Positions 50,505 through 59,171 of a stretch of DNA of 64,000 nucleotides are shown one piece after another. The first letter of the stretch is position 1. The number at the start of each line of letters is the position of its first letter. Both the position numbers and the translations under genes were made by a program. The stretch lies in contig NZ_FNMZ01000001.1 in NCBI RefSeq assembly GCF_900106695.1, positions 1 to 64,000 on the forward strand, given 5' to 3'. This DNA comes from Albimonas donghaensis (lineage in GTDB: Bacteria > Pseudomonadota > Alphaproteobacteria > Rhodobacterales > Rhodobacteraceae). Below the pieces are notes generated by a model that made no database searches, was not told where the DNA came from, and saw only the letters and a program-made list of their open reading frames with translations.

Positions 50505-51389
50505 ATGCCCACCGGAGCCATCGACGCCGTCGTCAACCTTTGGACCGAAGAGGTCATGTCCCACCGTCCCGAATGGCGCGACGGCTTCTTCGTCGAGAAG
50601 ATGAAGGTGGACCAGGCCACCTCCAGGGGCATCGAGATCGACGAGATGCTGCGCCGCATGGACGCCGCCGGGATCGAGCGCGGTTTCCTCGTCGCCCCCA
50701 AGGTCGGCCGGCTTGGCCATCGCTCGACCTGGCATCTGCCCTATGAAGTGGTGCTGCGCGCGGTGAAGGCCCATCCCGACCGCTTCTTCGGGCTCGCGGG
50801 GCTGGACCCGACCGAGGGCATGAAGGGCGTGTGGGAATTCCAGCGCGCGGTCGAGGATTACGGCTTCATCGGCGCTCACGGCTACCCGCACTGGTTCGAG
50901 ATCGCGCCCGACGCCGCGCGCTGGTATCCGTTCTACGCCAAATGCATCGAGCTCGACGTCCCCGTGCAGCTCCAGATCGGGCAGTCGATGGTCTACGCCT
51001 CCGACTATCCCTGCCGCTCGGTCGGCCGGCCGATCACGCTCGACGGCGTCGCCTGCGACCTGCCGGAGCTGAAGCTGGTCGGCATCCATGTGGGCATCCC
51101 GTGGACCGAGGAGATGATCGCGATGGCCTGGAAGCACAAGAACGTCTTCATCGGCTGCGACGCCCATCGTCCGCCCTATTGGCCCGAGAGTTTCGTGCGC
51201 TACATCAACAGCTTCGGGCAGGACAAGGTGATCTTCGGAACCGACTTCCCGGTGCTGGACTTCGAGCGGACCACCGCGGATATCGAGGCGCTCGGGCTCA
51301 AGGAGGTCGCGAAGAGGAAGCTGTTCCGCGACAATGTCATCAAGCTCTACAAGCTTGAGGAGCGCGGCGTGAAGCTCTCCGACGGCTGA
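50505..51389 (+). CDS. Amidohydrolase-2 family protein lacking the N-terminal HxH motif
   Basis: 294 residues with the ACMSD/amidohydrolase-2 TIM-barrel layout: GLAGLDPTEGMKGVWEFQRAVEDYGFIGAHGYPHW, VPVQLQIGQS, LKLVGIHVGIPWTEEMIAMAWKHKNVFIGCDAH and VIFGTDFPVLDFE (catalytic Asp region). The usual metal site DxHxH at the N-terminus is replaced by D7-A-V-V-N11. Metal binding may therefore be altered or absent. It may be a hydrolase, decarboxylase or lactonase acting after the MmgE/PrpD step (inference). It starts 16 bp after that gene and ends the operon. CAAGGACGAGA is the ribosome site. Confidence 0.82.
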   Translation: MPTGAIDAVVNLWTEEVMSHRPEWRDGFFVEKMKVDQATSRGIEIDEMLRRMDAAGIERGFLVAPKVGRLGHRSTWHLPYEVVLRAVKAHPDRFFGLAGLDPTEGMKGVWEFQRAVEDYGFIGAHGYPHWFEIAPDAARWYPFYAKCIELDVPVQLQIGQSMVYASDYPCRSVGRPITLDGVACDLPELKLVGIHVGIPWTEEMIAMAWKHKNVFIGCDAHRPPYWPESFVRYINSFGQDKVIFGTDFPVLDFERTTADIEALGLKEVAKRKLFRDNVIKLYKLEERGVKLSDG

Positions 51390-51509
51390 GACGGTCCGAC
51401 GGCGAAGGCGGCCGCCCGTCCGCGGGAAGGCGCGCGCCGGACGCGATCCGGGGCCGCCGCCGCCTTCCGGACCCGCGCGGCGCGATCTTCGCCTCGCGCG
51501 GTCCCGGTT

Positions 51510-52463
51510 TCAGGTCGCCGCGAGGCTCGGCGCCTCCGCGCCGGTTCCGGCGCGCGCCTCCGCGAAACGCCAGAAGGTTTCGGCCAGAAGGCGCGGGGCG
51601 CGCTGGCGCCGGATCATCACCAGGTCGCTCGCCAGGCGGCGGCCCTCGATGACGACGGGCCTCAGCGACGGCGCCACGACCGGACGGGCCATGTCGAACC
51701 AGCCGATGTCCACCGCCGCGACGCCGCTGCGCAGCGCGAGCCGCATGAGCGAGATCGCGTCGGCCTCGCCGCTGCGCACCAGATCGGCCCCCAGCTCCGT
51801 CAGCCAGCGGCTGATCGCGGAGGCCAGCGGCCCGCCATGCGCCCGCCCCACCACCGCGATCGGCATGCCCTTGAGCGCGGTCTCCCGCGCCCGGCCGGAC
51901 GCGGCAAGGGGATGGCCGGGCGGCGCCAGCAGCCCCACCGGGCGCGTCGCCAGGACCTGCGTCTCGAACTCGGCGCCGAGCGTCATGTTGATCGGCGAAA
52001 GCTCCTCCTGCGCGGAGGGTTCGAGCGTCAGCGCCAGGTCCGCCTGGTCGTCGCGCACCGCCCGGTAAAGGCGGGAGGGCGCGAGTGCGAGCACATCGGT
52101 CCGCGCCTGCGGACGGAAGGCGGCGAAGGCCTCGGTCAGGGCCACATGCTCGGCGATCATCGGGGCCATGTTCGGGACGGCCAGGCGCAGGTCGTTGGAC
52201 CGGATCTCCCGCGCGCGCTGCAGGGCCCAGTCATGCTCCAGCACCACCCGCTTGGCGTTGACCAGCAGGGCCTGCCCCTCGCGCGTCATGCTCACCCGGC
52301 GCGACGTGCGGTCGAACAGGCGGAAGCCCAGGCGGCGCTCCATCTCCTTGATCATCGCCGACAGGGCGGGCTGCGAGATGTTCAGCTCCGACGCGGCGCG
52401 GGTGAAGGAGCCGTGCTCCGCCACCTTGACGAAGGCCCTGAACGGCGTTGCGTCAAGGTCCAT
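51510..52463 (-). CDS. LysR-family transcriptional regulator
   Basis: 317 residues. HTH (about 1-62: FRAFVKVAEHGSFTRAASELNISQPALSAMIKEMERRLGFRLFDRTSRRVSMT) and effector domain (about 88-300). ATG 52463 was chosen because AAGGGAGCG precedes it and the HTH starts at residue 6, as normal. It is divergent from the acyl-CoA dehydrogenase/SDR/kinase operon (167-bp shared region) and convergent to the preceding operon, so it most likely controls the former. Confidence 0.92.
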   Translation of the reverse strand: MDLDATPFRAFVKVAEHGSFTRAASELNISQPALSAMIKEMERRLGFRLFDRTSRRVSMTREGQALLVNAKRVVLEHDWALQRAREIRSNDLRLAVPNMAPMIAEHVALTEAFAAFRPQARTDVLALAPSRLYRAVRDDQADLALTLEPSAQEELSPINMTLGAEFETQVLATRPVGLLAPPGHPLAASGRARETALKGMPIAVVGRAHGGPLASAISRWLTELGADLVRSGEADAISLMRLALRSGVAAVDIGWFDMARPVVAPSLRPVVIEGRRLASDLVMIRRQRAPRLLAETFWRFAEARAGTGAEAPSLAAT

Positions 52464-52630
52464 CCGGGGCGCTCCCTTGCAAGTCGATCCATAACCAAAG
52501 CCGAATGATAGGGTCAGAATCCGATATTTGAAAGCGCCCCGCCCCTGCGCGATGTTCCCTGCGAAAAACACGCCGTCCCGGTCGCGGTCGACCCCACGGG
52601 CAAGCGGCGGCATCAGGGAGGGAGCCCCCC

Positions 52631-53908
52631 ATGTGGTCATTCGAAACCGACCCCGAATTCCAGCGCGAGCTCGACTGGATCAGCGCCTTCATCCGCGAGC
52701 ATGTCGAGCCGCTGGACCACATCCTGCCCAGCCAGTGGAACATCGAGCACGAGGGCTTCAAGCGCCGGGTGCGTCCGCTTCAGGCGCAGGTCAAGGAGCG
52801 GGGCCTGTGGGCCTGTCACCTCGGCCCGCATCTGGGCGGCAAGGGCTACGGGCAGCTCAAGCTCGCGCTGATGAACGAGCAGCTCGGCCGCTCCCGCTTC
52901 GGGCCGATCGTCTTCGGGACCCAGGCGCCGGACACCGGCAACTCCGAGATCCTCGCCCATTACGGCACCGATGAGCAGAAGGAGAAATGGCTCAAGCCGC
53001 TGCTCAACAACGAGATCGTGTCCTGCTACGCGATGACCGAGCCGCAGGGCGGCGCCGACCCGCTGATGATCGAGACGCGGGCCGAGCAGGACGGCGACGG
53101 CTGGGTGATCAACGGGGAGAAGTGGTTCTCCTCCAACGCCAAGTTCGCGGCCTTCTACATCATCATGGTGAAGACCGAGCCCGACGCGAACGACCCCTAT
53201 CGCCGCCAGTCGATGTTCATCGTCGACGCCAAGACCCCGGGCATCGAGTTCATCCGCGAATACGGCTATCACGGCCAGGCGGAGAAAGAGCACGCGCATG
53301 TCCGCTGGAACAACGTGCGGGTGCCGGCCGAGGGCCTGCTGGGCGGGCGCGGCGACGGCTTCGCGGTGGCCCAGACGCGGCTGGGCGGCGGGCGGCTGCA
53401 CCACGCGATGCGGGCGCTGGCCGAGGCCACCAAGTGCCTCGACATGACCTGCGAGCGGGTGGTGTCGCGCCAGACCAAGGGCGACGTGCTGTGGAAGCAG
53501 CAGATGGTGCAGGAGCGGATCGCCGACGCCTGGATCCAGCTGCGCCAGTTCCGGCTGATGGTGCTGGAGACCGCCTGGCTCGCCGATCAGGGTCATGACT
53601 GGAAGGCGCTGCGCCAGAACGTGTCGGCGGTGAAGGTGGTGATGACCAAGGTGCTGCACGACGTGTCGTCGATGGCGATCCATCTGCACGGCGCGCTGGG
53701 GCTGACCACCGAGGCGCCGTTCACCGATCACCTGATGAACAGCTTCATGATCGGCCTCGCCGACGGCCCGACCGAGGTCCACAAATCCGTCGTCGCGCGG
53801 CAATTGCTGAAGGATTACACGCCCAACCCCGAGATGTTCCCCGACTACCTGCGCTGGAAGGTGCTGGAGAAGGCGGGGGCGAACGCCGGGCCGGAGGCCG
53901 CCGGATGA
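52631..53908 (+). CDS. Acyl-CoA dehydrogenase, ACAD10/11-LvaC-like
   Basis: 425 residues. The ACAD fold is clear: CYAMTEPQGGADPLMIETRAEQDGDGWVINGEKWFSSNAKFAAFYIIMVKTEP in the middle and SSMAIHLHGALGLTTEAPF near the end. Instead of the YEGTSEIQ-type catalytic end it has GLADGPTEVHKSVVARQLL, the ADGPxEVH signature of the ACAD10/11 and LvaC branch, whose members act on 4-phospho-acyl-CoA rather than simple beta-oxidation substrates. It overlaps the SDR gene by 4 bp, and an APH-type kinase follows, matching that pathway. GGGAGGGAGC precedes the ATG. Confidence 0.88.
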   Translation: MWSFETDPEFQRELDWISAFIREHVEPLDHILPSQWNIEHEGFKRRVRPLQAQVKERGLWACHLGPHLGGKGYGQLKLALMNEQLGRSRFGPIVFGTQAPDTGNSEILAHYGTDEQKEKWLKPLLNNEIVSCYAMTEPQGGADPLMIETRAEQDGDGWVINGEKWFSSNAKFAAFYIIMVKTEPDANDPYRRQSMFIVDAKTPGIEFIREYGYHGQAEKEHAHVRWNNVRVPAEGLLGGRGDGFAVAQTRLGGGRLHHAMRALAEATKCLDMTCERVVSRQTKGDVLWKQQMVQERIADAWIQLRQFRLMVLETAWLADQGHDWKALRQNVSAVKVVMTKVLHDVSSMAIHLHGALGLTTEAPFTDHLMNSFMIGLADGPTEVHKSVVARQLLKDYTPNPEMFPDYLRWKVLEKAGANAGPEAAG

Positions 53909-54642
53909 TCGCGGACACCGATTTCAGCGGCAAGACCGTCCTGGTCGTCGGCGGCAGCGCCGGCATCGGCAACGCGGCCGCGCAGGCCTTCCGCGCGCGG
54001 GGCGCGGAGGTGCATGTCTGGGCCCGCAAACCCTCCGCCGAGGACTATGCCGACGCGCCCGGCTCCGACATGACCGGGCTGCATTACCACCAGGTCGACG
54101 TCTCCGACTTCGACGCGGTGGAGGCCTGGGCGCCGCCCTTCGATCGGCTGGACGTGCTGGTCTGCTGCCAGGGCCACGTGCTCTACCGCCGCGCGGAGTT
54201 CCAGGTGAAGGGCTTCCAGGAGGTGCTGGACGTCAACCTGACCTCCAACATGGCGATCATCGGCAGGTTCCAGCCGATGCTGGAGACGGCGAAGGGCTCG
54301 GTCATCGTGGTCAGCTCCACCGCCGCCTTCCACGCCACGGTGGGGAACCCGGCCTACACCGCCTCCAAGGCCGGGGCGGTGGCGCTGGTGCGCACGCTGG
54401 CGCAGGGAATGGCGGCAAGCGGGGTGCGGGTGAACGGGCTGGCGCCGGGCTTCGTGCCGACCCGCATGACCCGGGTCACCACCGACCGCGAGGACCGCGC
54501 GGAGACCATGCGCGCCCGCATCCCCATGGGGCGCTTCGGGCAGCCCGAGGAGATGGCCGGCGTCTGCCTGTTCCTCGCCTCGCCGCTGGCGAGCTACGTC
54601 ACCGGCCAGACCATCATCTGCGACGGAGGACTGGTTCTTTGA
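53905..54642 (+). CDS. Short-chain dehydrogenase/reductase (LvaD-like position)
   Basis: 245 residues, classical SDR: VVGGSAGIGNAA (cofactor loop), VCCQGHVLYRR in place of NNAG, catalytic Ser in VVVSSTAAFH and Tyr-Lys in YTASKAGA, PGFVPTRMTR and the C-terminal ITGQ-like VTGQTIICDGG. It oxidises or reduces a hydroxyacyl group, probably of the CoA thioester handled by its operon partners. ATGA overlap with the dehydrogenase before it and TTGA overlap with the kinase after it. Confidence 0.92.
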   Translation: MIADTDFSGKTVLVVGGSAGIGNAAAQAFRARGAEVHVWARKPSAEDYADAPGSDMTGLHYHQVDVSDFDAVEAWAPPFDRLDVLVCCQGHVLYRRAEFQVKGFQEVLDVNLTSNMAIIGRFQPMLETAKGSVIVVSSTAAFHATVGNPAYTASKAGAVALVRTLAQGMAASGVRVNGLAPGFVPTRMTRVTTDREDRAETMRARIPMGRFGQPEEMAGVCLFLASPLASYVTGQTIICDGGLVL

Positions 54643-55712
54643 CCCACGCCGTCGCGCAGGTCGGGAAGGTGTCGGGCGGGGAGGTCGCGGGCGTCGACCT
54701 CGCCCGCCTCGCCGGGTGGATGGACCTGCAGGGGCTGGGCGAAGGGCGGATCGAGGACGCCCGACCGCTGGCGGGCGGCACCCAGAACGTGCTGATCCGC
54801 TTCCGGCGGTCGGGACGCGACTACGTCCTGCGCCGCCCGCCCCCGGTCCCGCGCGAAAACTCCAACCGGACCATGGAGCGGGAGGCCCGCGTGCTCGCCG
54901 CCCTCGCCGAGGCGCCGGTTCCGCATCCGCGCCTGATCGCCGCCTGCGCGGACCCCGCGCCGCTGGGCGTCGCCTTCTACCTGATGGAGCCGGTCGAGGG
55001 CTTCAACGCCGTCGCGGGCCTCCCGGCCCTGCATCGCGGCGACCCCGCCATCCGCCGCCGCATGGGCTTCGCGCTGGTGGAGGGCGCGGCGGCGCTGCAT
55101 GCGGTCGATCCGGTGGCGGCGGGCCTGTCGGATTTCGGCCGGCCCGAGGGCTATCTCGAACGTCAGGCGGACCGCTGGCTGGCCCAGCTCGACGACTACG
55201 CCCGCCATGCGGCCTGGCCGGGCCGGGCGGGGCTGCCGGGGGTGGACCGGGTCGCCGACTGGCTGCGCGCCAACCTGCCGCCGGCCTCGGCCCCCGGCAT
55301 CCTGCATGGCGACTATCAATTCGCGAACGTGATGTATCGCCCGGACTCGGGCGAGCTCGCCGCCATCGTGGACTGGGAACTGGCGACGCTGGGCGATCCC
55401 CTGGTGGACCTCGGCTGGATCGTGGCCTGCTATCCCGGCTCCGGCGGGCCCGAGCTGCCGGTCCTCAAGGTCGAGCCGTGGGACGGCTTTCCCACCGCCG
55501 ACGAACTGGTCGCGCGCTATGGCGAGATCTCGCCGCGCCCGCTCGATCATATCCGCTGGTATGTCGCGCTCGCCTGTTTCCGGCTGGCCATCATCCTCGA
55601 AGGAACCTATGCCCGCGCCTGCGAAGGGCGCGCCCCGAAGGCGACCGGCGATCTGCTTCACGCGACCGCCGTGGCGCTGCTGGGCCGCGCGCTGCATCGC
55701 ATCGGCGGCTGA
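54639..55712 (+). CDS. APH-family kinase, ACAD10/11-LvaA-like (hydroxyacyl-CoA kinase candidate)
   Basis: 357 residues from a TTG start (54639) with GGAGGA upstream. Protein-kinase-like APH fold: N-lobe with GGTQNVLIRFRRSGRDYVLRRPP, Brenner motif ILHGDYQFANVMY (His223, Asp225, Asn230) and metal-binding IVDWELATLGDPLVDLGW (Asp245). The close neighbours are ACAD10/11 kinase domains and bacterial LvaA, which phosphorylate 4-hydroxyacyl-CoA. Co-operonic ACAD and SDR genes support that. An aminoglycoside resistance role is unlikely from context. Confidence 0.88.
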   Translation: MTHAVAQVGKVSGGEVAGVDLARLAGWMDLQGLGEGRIEDARPLAGGTQNVLIRFRRSGRDYVLRRPPPVPRENSNRTMEREARVLAALAEAPVPHPRLIAACADPAPLGVAFYLMEPVEGFNAVAGLPALHRGDPAIRRRMGFALVEGAAALHAVDPVAAGLSDFGRPEGYLERQADRWLAQLDDYARHAAWPGRAGLPGVDRVADWLRANLPPASAPGILHGDYQFANVMYRPDSGELAAIVDWELATLGDPLVDLGWIVACYPGSGGPELPVLKVEPWDGFPTADELVARYGEISPRPLDHIRWYVALACFRLAIILEGTYARACEGRAPKATGDLLHATAVALLGRALHRIGG

Positions 55713-55967
55713 GGCCGCCCCAACCGACCGCGTGGCGGCCCCATGGCGCGCCGCGTGACCACACCCCCGCGAAGGGGGACATGAGCGCCCGCCACGAGGC
55801 GCCGGGGCCGCAAGGGCCGCAAGGGGGGAGACCGCGATGACCGACCGCAGACGCAGTCCGCGCACCTGTGACCGCGCCCCCGCGCGCGCCGATTCGCTCG
55901 GCCGCCCCGGTGTTCTCGCGGCGCTGCGCGACATGGATCGTTCTGCCCAAGGGAGGAAAACAACCCG

Positions 55968-57080
55968 ATGAAACTTATGAAAAACCTGCTCGTCAGCGCC
56001 GGCGCCGCCACGCTGGCGCTTTCGGCGTCGTCCGCGCTGGCCGCGGAATACAGCTACGGCTCGTTCCTGCAGTCCACCGCCGCCACCAGCGTGAAGGGTC
56101 AGATCCCCTTCTTCGAGCGGGTCGCGGCCCGCACCAACGGCGAAGTCACCTTCAACCCCTTCTGGGGCGGCGCCATGGGCGGGCCCAAGGAGCTGCTCGG
56201 CGCGGTCGATGACGGCGTGCTCGACTCCGGCCTGATCGTCGACGTCTACACCAAGAAGTCGCTGCCCCACGCCTCGTCGCTGTCGGCGGCCTTCATCCTC
56301 GCCGAAGACACGCTCGTCTGGGGCGCGGCGGTGAACGAATTCCAGCTGCTGCACTGCCCGGAATGCCGCGAGGACTTCGCGGATAACGGCCAGATCGGTC
56401 TCGCCTGGTATGCGACCACGCCCTACGTGCTGATGTGCACGTCGCCGACCGCCACGCTGGCGGACCTGCAGGGCAAGAAGGTGCGCTCGGTCTCCCGGCT
56501 CGCCGACCTGATGGCCCATATGGGCGCGACCCCGGTGTCGGTGACGGTGGCGGAGATGTACGAAGCCATGCAGCGCGGCCAGGTCGACTGCGCGCTGGGC
56601 TCGGCCAACTACCTCAACACCTACAACATCAAGGACTTCGTCACCTCGATCATCGACGAGCCGATCGGCGCCTATGTCTCCACGCTGACCCTGTCGGTCA
56701 ATCTCGACGCGTGGGAGGGGATGTCGACGGAGAACCGTCAGATCATCATCGACGAGATCCCGCAGCTGCTGGCCGATATCGAGTGGGCCCAGTTCGAGGA
56801 CGACCGGAACGCCGTCGAGGCGACGCTGAAGAAGGGCGGCGAGGTGGTGACCCCCGACGACGCCTTCCGCGCCAGCCTTGAGGAAATGCGCGCCGGCGAG
56901 TGGGAGGCGCTGGCCGCGGCCGCCGCGGATGACGGGGTGGAGAACGCCGACAAGCTGATCGCCGACTTCCGCGCGGTGGTCGAGAAGTGGCGCGGGATCA
57001 TCGCGGAGATCGGTCACGACGACCGCGATGCCTTCGAAGCGGCCCTGCGGGACGAGATCTTCTCGAAGCTCGAGCCCTGA
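55968..57080 (+). CDS. Orphan TRAP substrate-binding protein (DctP family, HCPEC subgroup)
   Basis: 370 residues with a signal peptide (about 1-25, ending SSALA) and mature start AEYSYGSFLQS. DctP features include the Arg in KKVRSVSRLADLMAHMGATPVSVTVAEMYEAMQRGQVDC. It carries LLHCPECREDF and further Cys (LMC, VDC) just like DctP at 2816-3964. No dctQ/dctM genes follow; a hairpin terminator lies 8 bp after the stop. It may serve a permease elsewhere or share the DctQM at 932-2790 (inference). GGGAGGAAAACAACCCG precedes the ATG. Confidence 0.92.
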   Translation: MKLMKNLLVSAGAATLALSASSALAAEYSYGSFLQSTAATSVKGQIPFFERVAARTNGEVTFNPFWGGAMGGPKELLGAVDDGVLDSGLIVDVYTKKSLPHASSLSAAFILAEDTLVWGAAVNEFQLLHCPECREDFADNGQIGLAWYATTPYVLMCTSPTATLADLQGKKVRSVSRLADLMAHMGATPVSVTVAEMYEAMQRGQVDCALGSANYLNTYNIKDFVTSIIDEPIGAYVSTLTLSVNLDAWEGMSTENRQIIIDEIPQLLADIEWAQFEDDRNAVEATLKKGGEVVTPDDAFRASLEEMRAGEWEALAAAAADDGVENADKLIADFRAVVEKWRGIIAEIGHDDRDAFEAALRDEIFSKLEP

Positions 57081-57087
57081 GCGAAAC

Positions 57088-57115
57088 CGGACCCCGGCGC
57101 CCGCGCCGGGGTCCG
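57088..57115 (+). terminator. Terminator after the orphan dctP gene
   Basis: A 13-bp stem (CGGACCCCGGCGC/GCGCCGGGGTCCG) with a minimal loop, beginning 8 bp after the stop codon. Confidence 0.7.
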
Positions 57116-57658
57116 ATGACCCGGCCTGCGGGCCAGGCCGCGGCGGTTGGAGCGGCGCCGGCGGTGGCGCCGGCGGTGGGGGGGAGCGACGATCTTTCCC
57201 TCGGCCGGACCGCCCGACCGCCGCTTCGGCCGCAGGCCTCCGGCGAACCCGGACCTGATCTGATCGACATATCCCGCCCCGGCGCGCGACCGGGCCTTTG
57301 CGACCGACCCGTGATCGCTTCGCCTCCGCGGAAGCATCGCCCTGGGCGGATCCCGGCGCTGCGGCGGCCGGGCGACTTCATGTGACCAAGCGCAAGGGAG
57401 CCTGACCGCGAAGGGAAGGGCCCGGCTTTGATTTCATTCGAGTTTTGAGGATGGCGCCAGCCCTGCCGGGATAAGGACCGGCCGGGATGATGTCGCCGCG
57501 GCCCTCGCGCCCAAGGCGGTTTCGCCGTGGGCGGGGCGGCGCGCCGCGCCAGGGAGGCCGGCGGCCCTGTCCGCCCTTCGCCCCTTGTGCCGGGCCGCCA
57601 TAGCGCGTTCCCTCCCGGTCCGAGCCGCGAGACGCCCGACTTCAAAACGGAGATCCAA
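57116..57658. other. Intergenic region before the aldehyde dehydrogenase gene, no gene seen
   Basis: About 540 bp. No domain or long family-like peptide in any frame. A less GC-rich patch around 57415-57450 (CTTTGATTTCATTCGAG) may be promoter sequence for the next operon. Confidence 0.4.
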
Positions 57659-59134
57659 ATGCTCGACAAAGACCTCTTCGCCCGCGCCGGCGTGACGGAC
57701 CTGTCCCTGCTGCGCGACCTCTCCTTCATCGACGGCGGCTGGGTCGCCGGCGACGCCGCCGCGCCGATCCCGGTCACGAACCCCGCCGACGGCGCGCGCA
57801 TCGGCGATGTCGCCGCCCTGACACCGGCCCAGTCGAAAGCCGCCGTCGACCGCGCCGACGCGGCCTTCGCGGCCTGGTCCGGCGCGCTCCCCCAGGCGCG
57901 CGGCGCCGTCCTGCGCCGGTGGTTCGAACTGGTGCTGGAAAGCAAGGAGGACCTCGCCCGCATCATGGTGCTGGAGCAGGGCAAGCCGCTGTCGGAAGCA
58001 CGGGGGGAGATCGACTACGCGGCCTCCTTCCTCGAATTCTACGCCGAAGAGGCCAAGCGCCCGAACATCGAGGGCGTGACCTCCCACCTCCCCGACGCGG
58101 AGGTGGAGCTGTGGCTGGAGCCGGTGGGCGTCGCGGCCCTGGTGACGCCCTGGAACTTCCCCGCCGCGATGCTCACCCGCAAGGCCGCGGCGGCGCTGGC
58201 CGCGGGCTGCTCGGTGGTCGCGCATCCCTCGGCGGAGACCCCCTATTCGGCGCTGGCGCTCGCCGTGCTGGCCGACCGCGCGGGCCTTCCGGCGGGCGTG
58301 CTCAACATCGTCACCGGCGAGGCCCCGACCATCGTCGCGCCCTGGACCGAGGACCGGCGGGTGCGCGCGCTGTCCTTCACCGGCTCGACCGAGATCGGGC
58401 GGCTGCTCTATCGCCAGTCCGCCGACACGGTGAAGCGCCTGGTGCTGGAGCTGGGCGGGCACGCGCCGGTGATCGTGTTCAAGGACGCGGATCTGGACGA
58501 CGCGGTGGCCGAGACCATGAAGGCCAAGTTCGCGACCTCCGGCCAGGACTGTCTCGGCGCCAACCGCATCTACGTGGAGCGTGAGATCTACGACGCCTTC
58601 GTCCGGCGCTTCGCCGAAGCGACGCGGGCGCTGAGCGTGGGGCGGGGGATGGACGATCCCGACATCGGCCCGCTGATGAACGCCCGCGCCGTGGCCAAGC
58701 AGGTCGAGCATGTGCGCGACGCGCTGGCCAGGGGCGCGACGCTGGCCTGCGGGGGCGAGGTGCTGGACCACGGCCCGCTGTTCTTCGCGCCCACGGTGCT
58801 GACGGACGTGCCCGACGACGCCCTGATCATGCGCGAGGAGACCTTCGGCCCGGTCGCCGCCCTGACCCCCTTCGACAGCGAGGACGAGGTGGTCGCGCGG
58901 GCCAATGACAGCGAATTCGGGCTGGTCGCCTATGTCCACAGCCTCGATCCCCGGCGCATCTATCGGGTGTCGCGGGCGCTGCAATACGGGATGGTGGCGG
59001 TGAACCGGACCAAGGTCACCGGCGCGCCGATCCCCTTCGGCGGCATGAAGCAGTCCGGCGTCGGGCGCGAGGGCGCGCGCCGGGGCATGGAGGCCTTCAT
59101 GGAGGTCAAGTATCTCTGCCGCGACTGGCGCTGA
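57659..59134 (+). CDS. Aldehyde dehydrogenase (succinate-semialdehyde dehydrogenase-like) with altered cofactor Lys
   Basis: 491 residues, aligning with GabD-type enzymes: TPWNFPAAMLTRKAAAALAAGC, SFTGSTEIGRLL, LELGGHAPVIVF (general base Glu264) and SGQDCLGANRIYV (catalytic Cys298), ending FGGMKQSGVGREGARRGMEAFMEVKYL. The near-invariant Lys of the KPxxxTP motif (V-V-x-K-P) is His189 here (VVAHPSAETP). That Lys normally contacts the adenosine ribose, so cofactor binding may differ. GGAGATCC precedes ATG 57659. It likely oxidises an aldehyde or semialdehyde produced in the surrounding pathway; upstream of the amidase/SDR/monooxygenase set. Confidence 0.9.
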   Translation: MLDKDLFARAGVTDLSLLRDLSFIDGGWVAGDAAAPIPVTNPADGARIGDVAALTPAQSKAAVDRADAAFAAWSGALPQARGAVLRRWFELVLESKEDLARIMVLEQGKPLSEARGEIDYAASFLEFYAEEAKRPNIEGVTSHLPDAEVELWLEPVGVAALVTPWNFPAAMLTRKAAAALAAGCSVVAHPSAETPYSALALAVLADRAGLPAGVLNIVTGEAPTIVAPWTEDRRVRALSFTGSTEIGRLLYRQSADTVKRLVLELGGHAPVIVFKDADLDDAVAETMKAKFATSGQDCLGANRIYVEREIYDAFVRRFAEATRALSVGRGMDDPDIGPLMNARAVAKQVEHVRDALARGATLACGGEVLDHGPLFFAPTVLTDVPDDALIMREETFGPVAALTPFDSEDEVVARANDSEFGLVAYVHSLDPRRIYRVSRALQYGMVAVNRTKVTGAPIPFGGMKQSGVGREGARRGMEAFMEVKYLCRDWR

Positions 59135-59143
59135 ACGCGGCGT

Positions 59144-59171
59144 CCGCCGCCGGGCGCGCGCTCGGCGGCGG
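59144..59171 (+). terminator. Hairpin after the aldehyde dehydrogenase gene
   Basis: A 9-bp stem (CCGCCGCCG/CGGCGGCGG) with a 10-nt loop, 9 bp after the stop. Confidence 0.4.

Noticed and set aside
54639-55712. Aminoglycoside phosphotransferase (antibiotic resistance)
   Set aside because: The fold is shared, but overlap with acyl-CoA dehydrogenase and SDR genes and the ACAD10/11-like sequence style argue for a metabolic kinase.
54594-57017. Long minus-strand reading frame antisense to the kinase and orphan dctP
   Set aside because: It spans two well-supported plus-strand genes and the gap between them; shadow frame.
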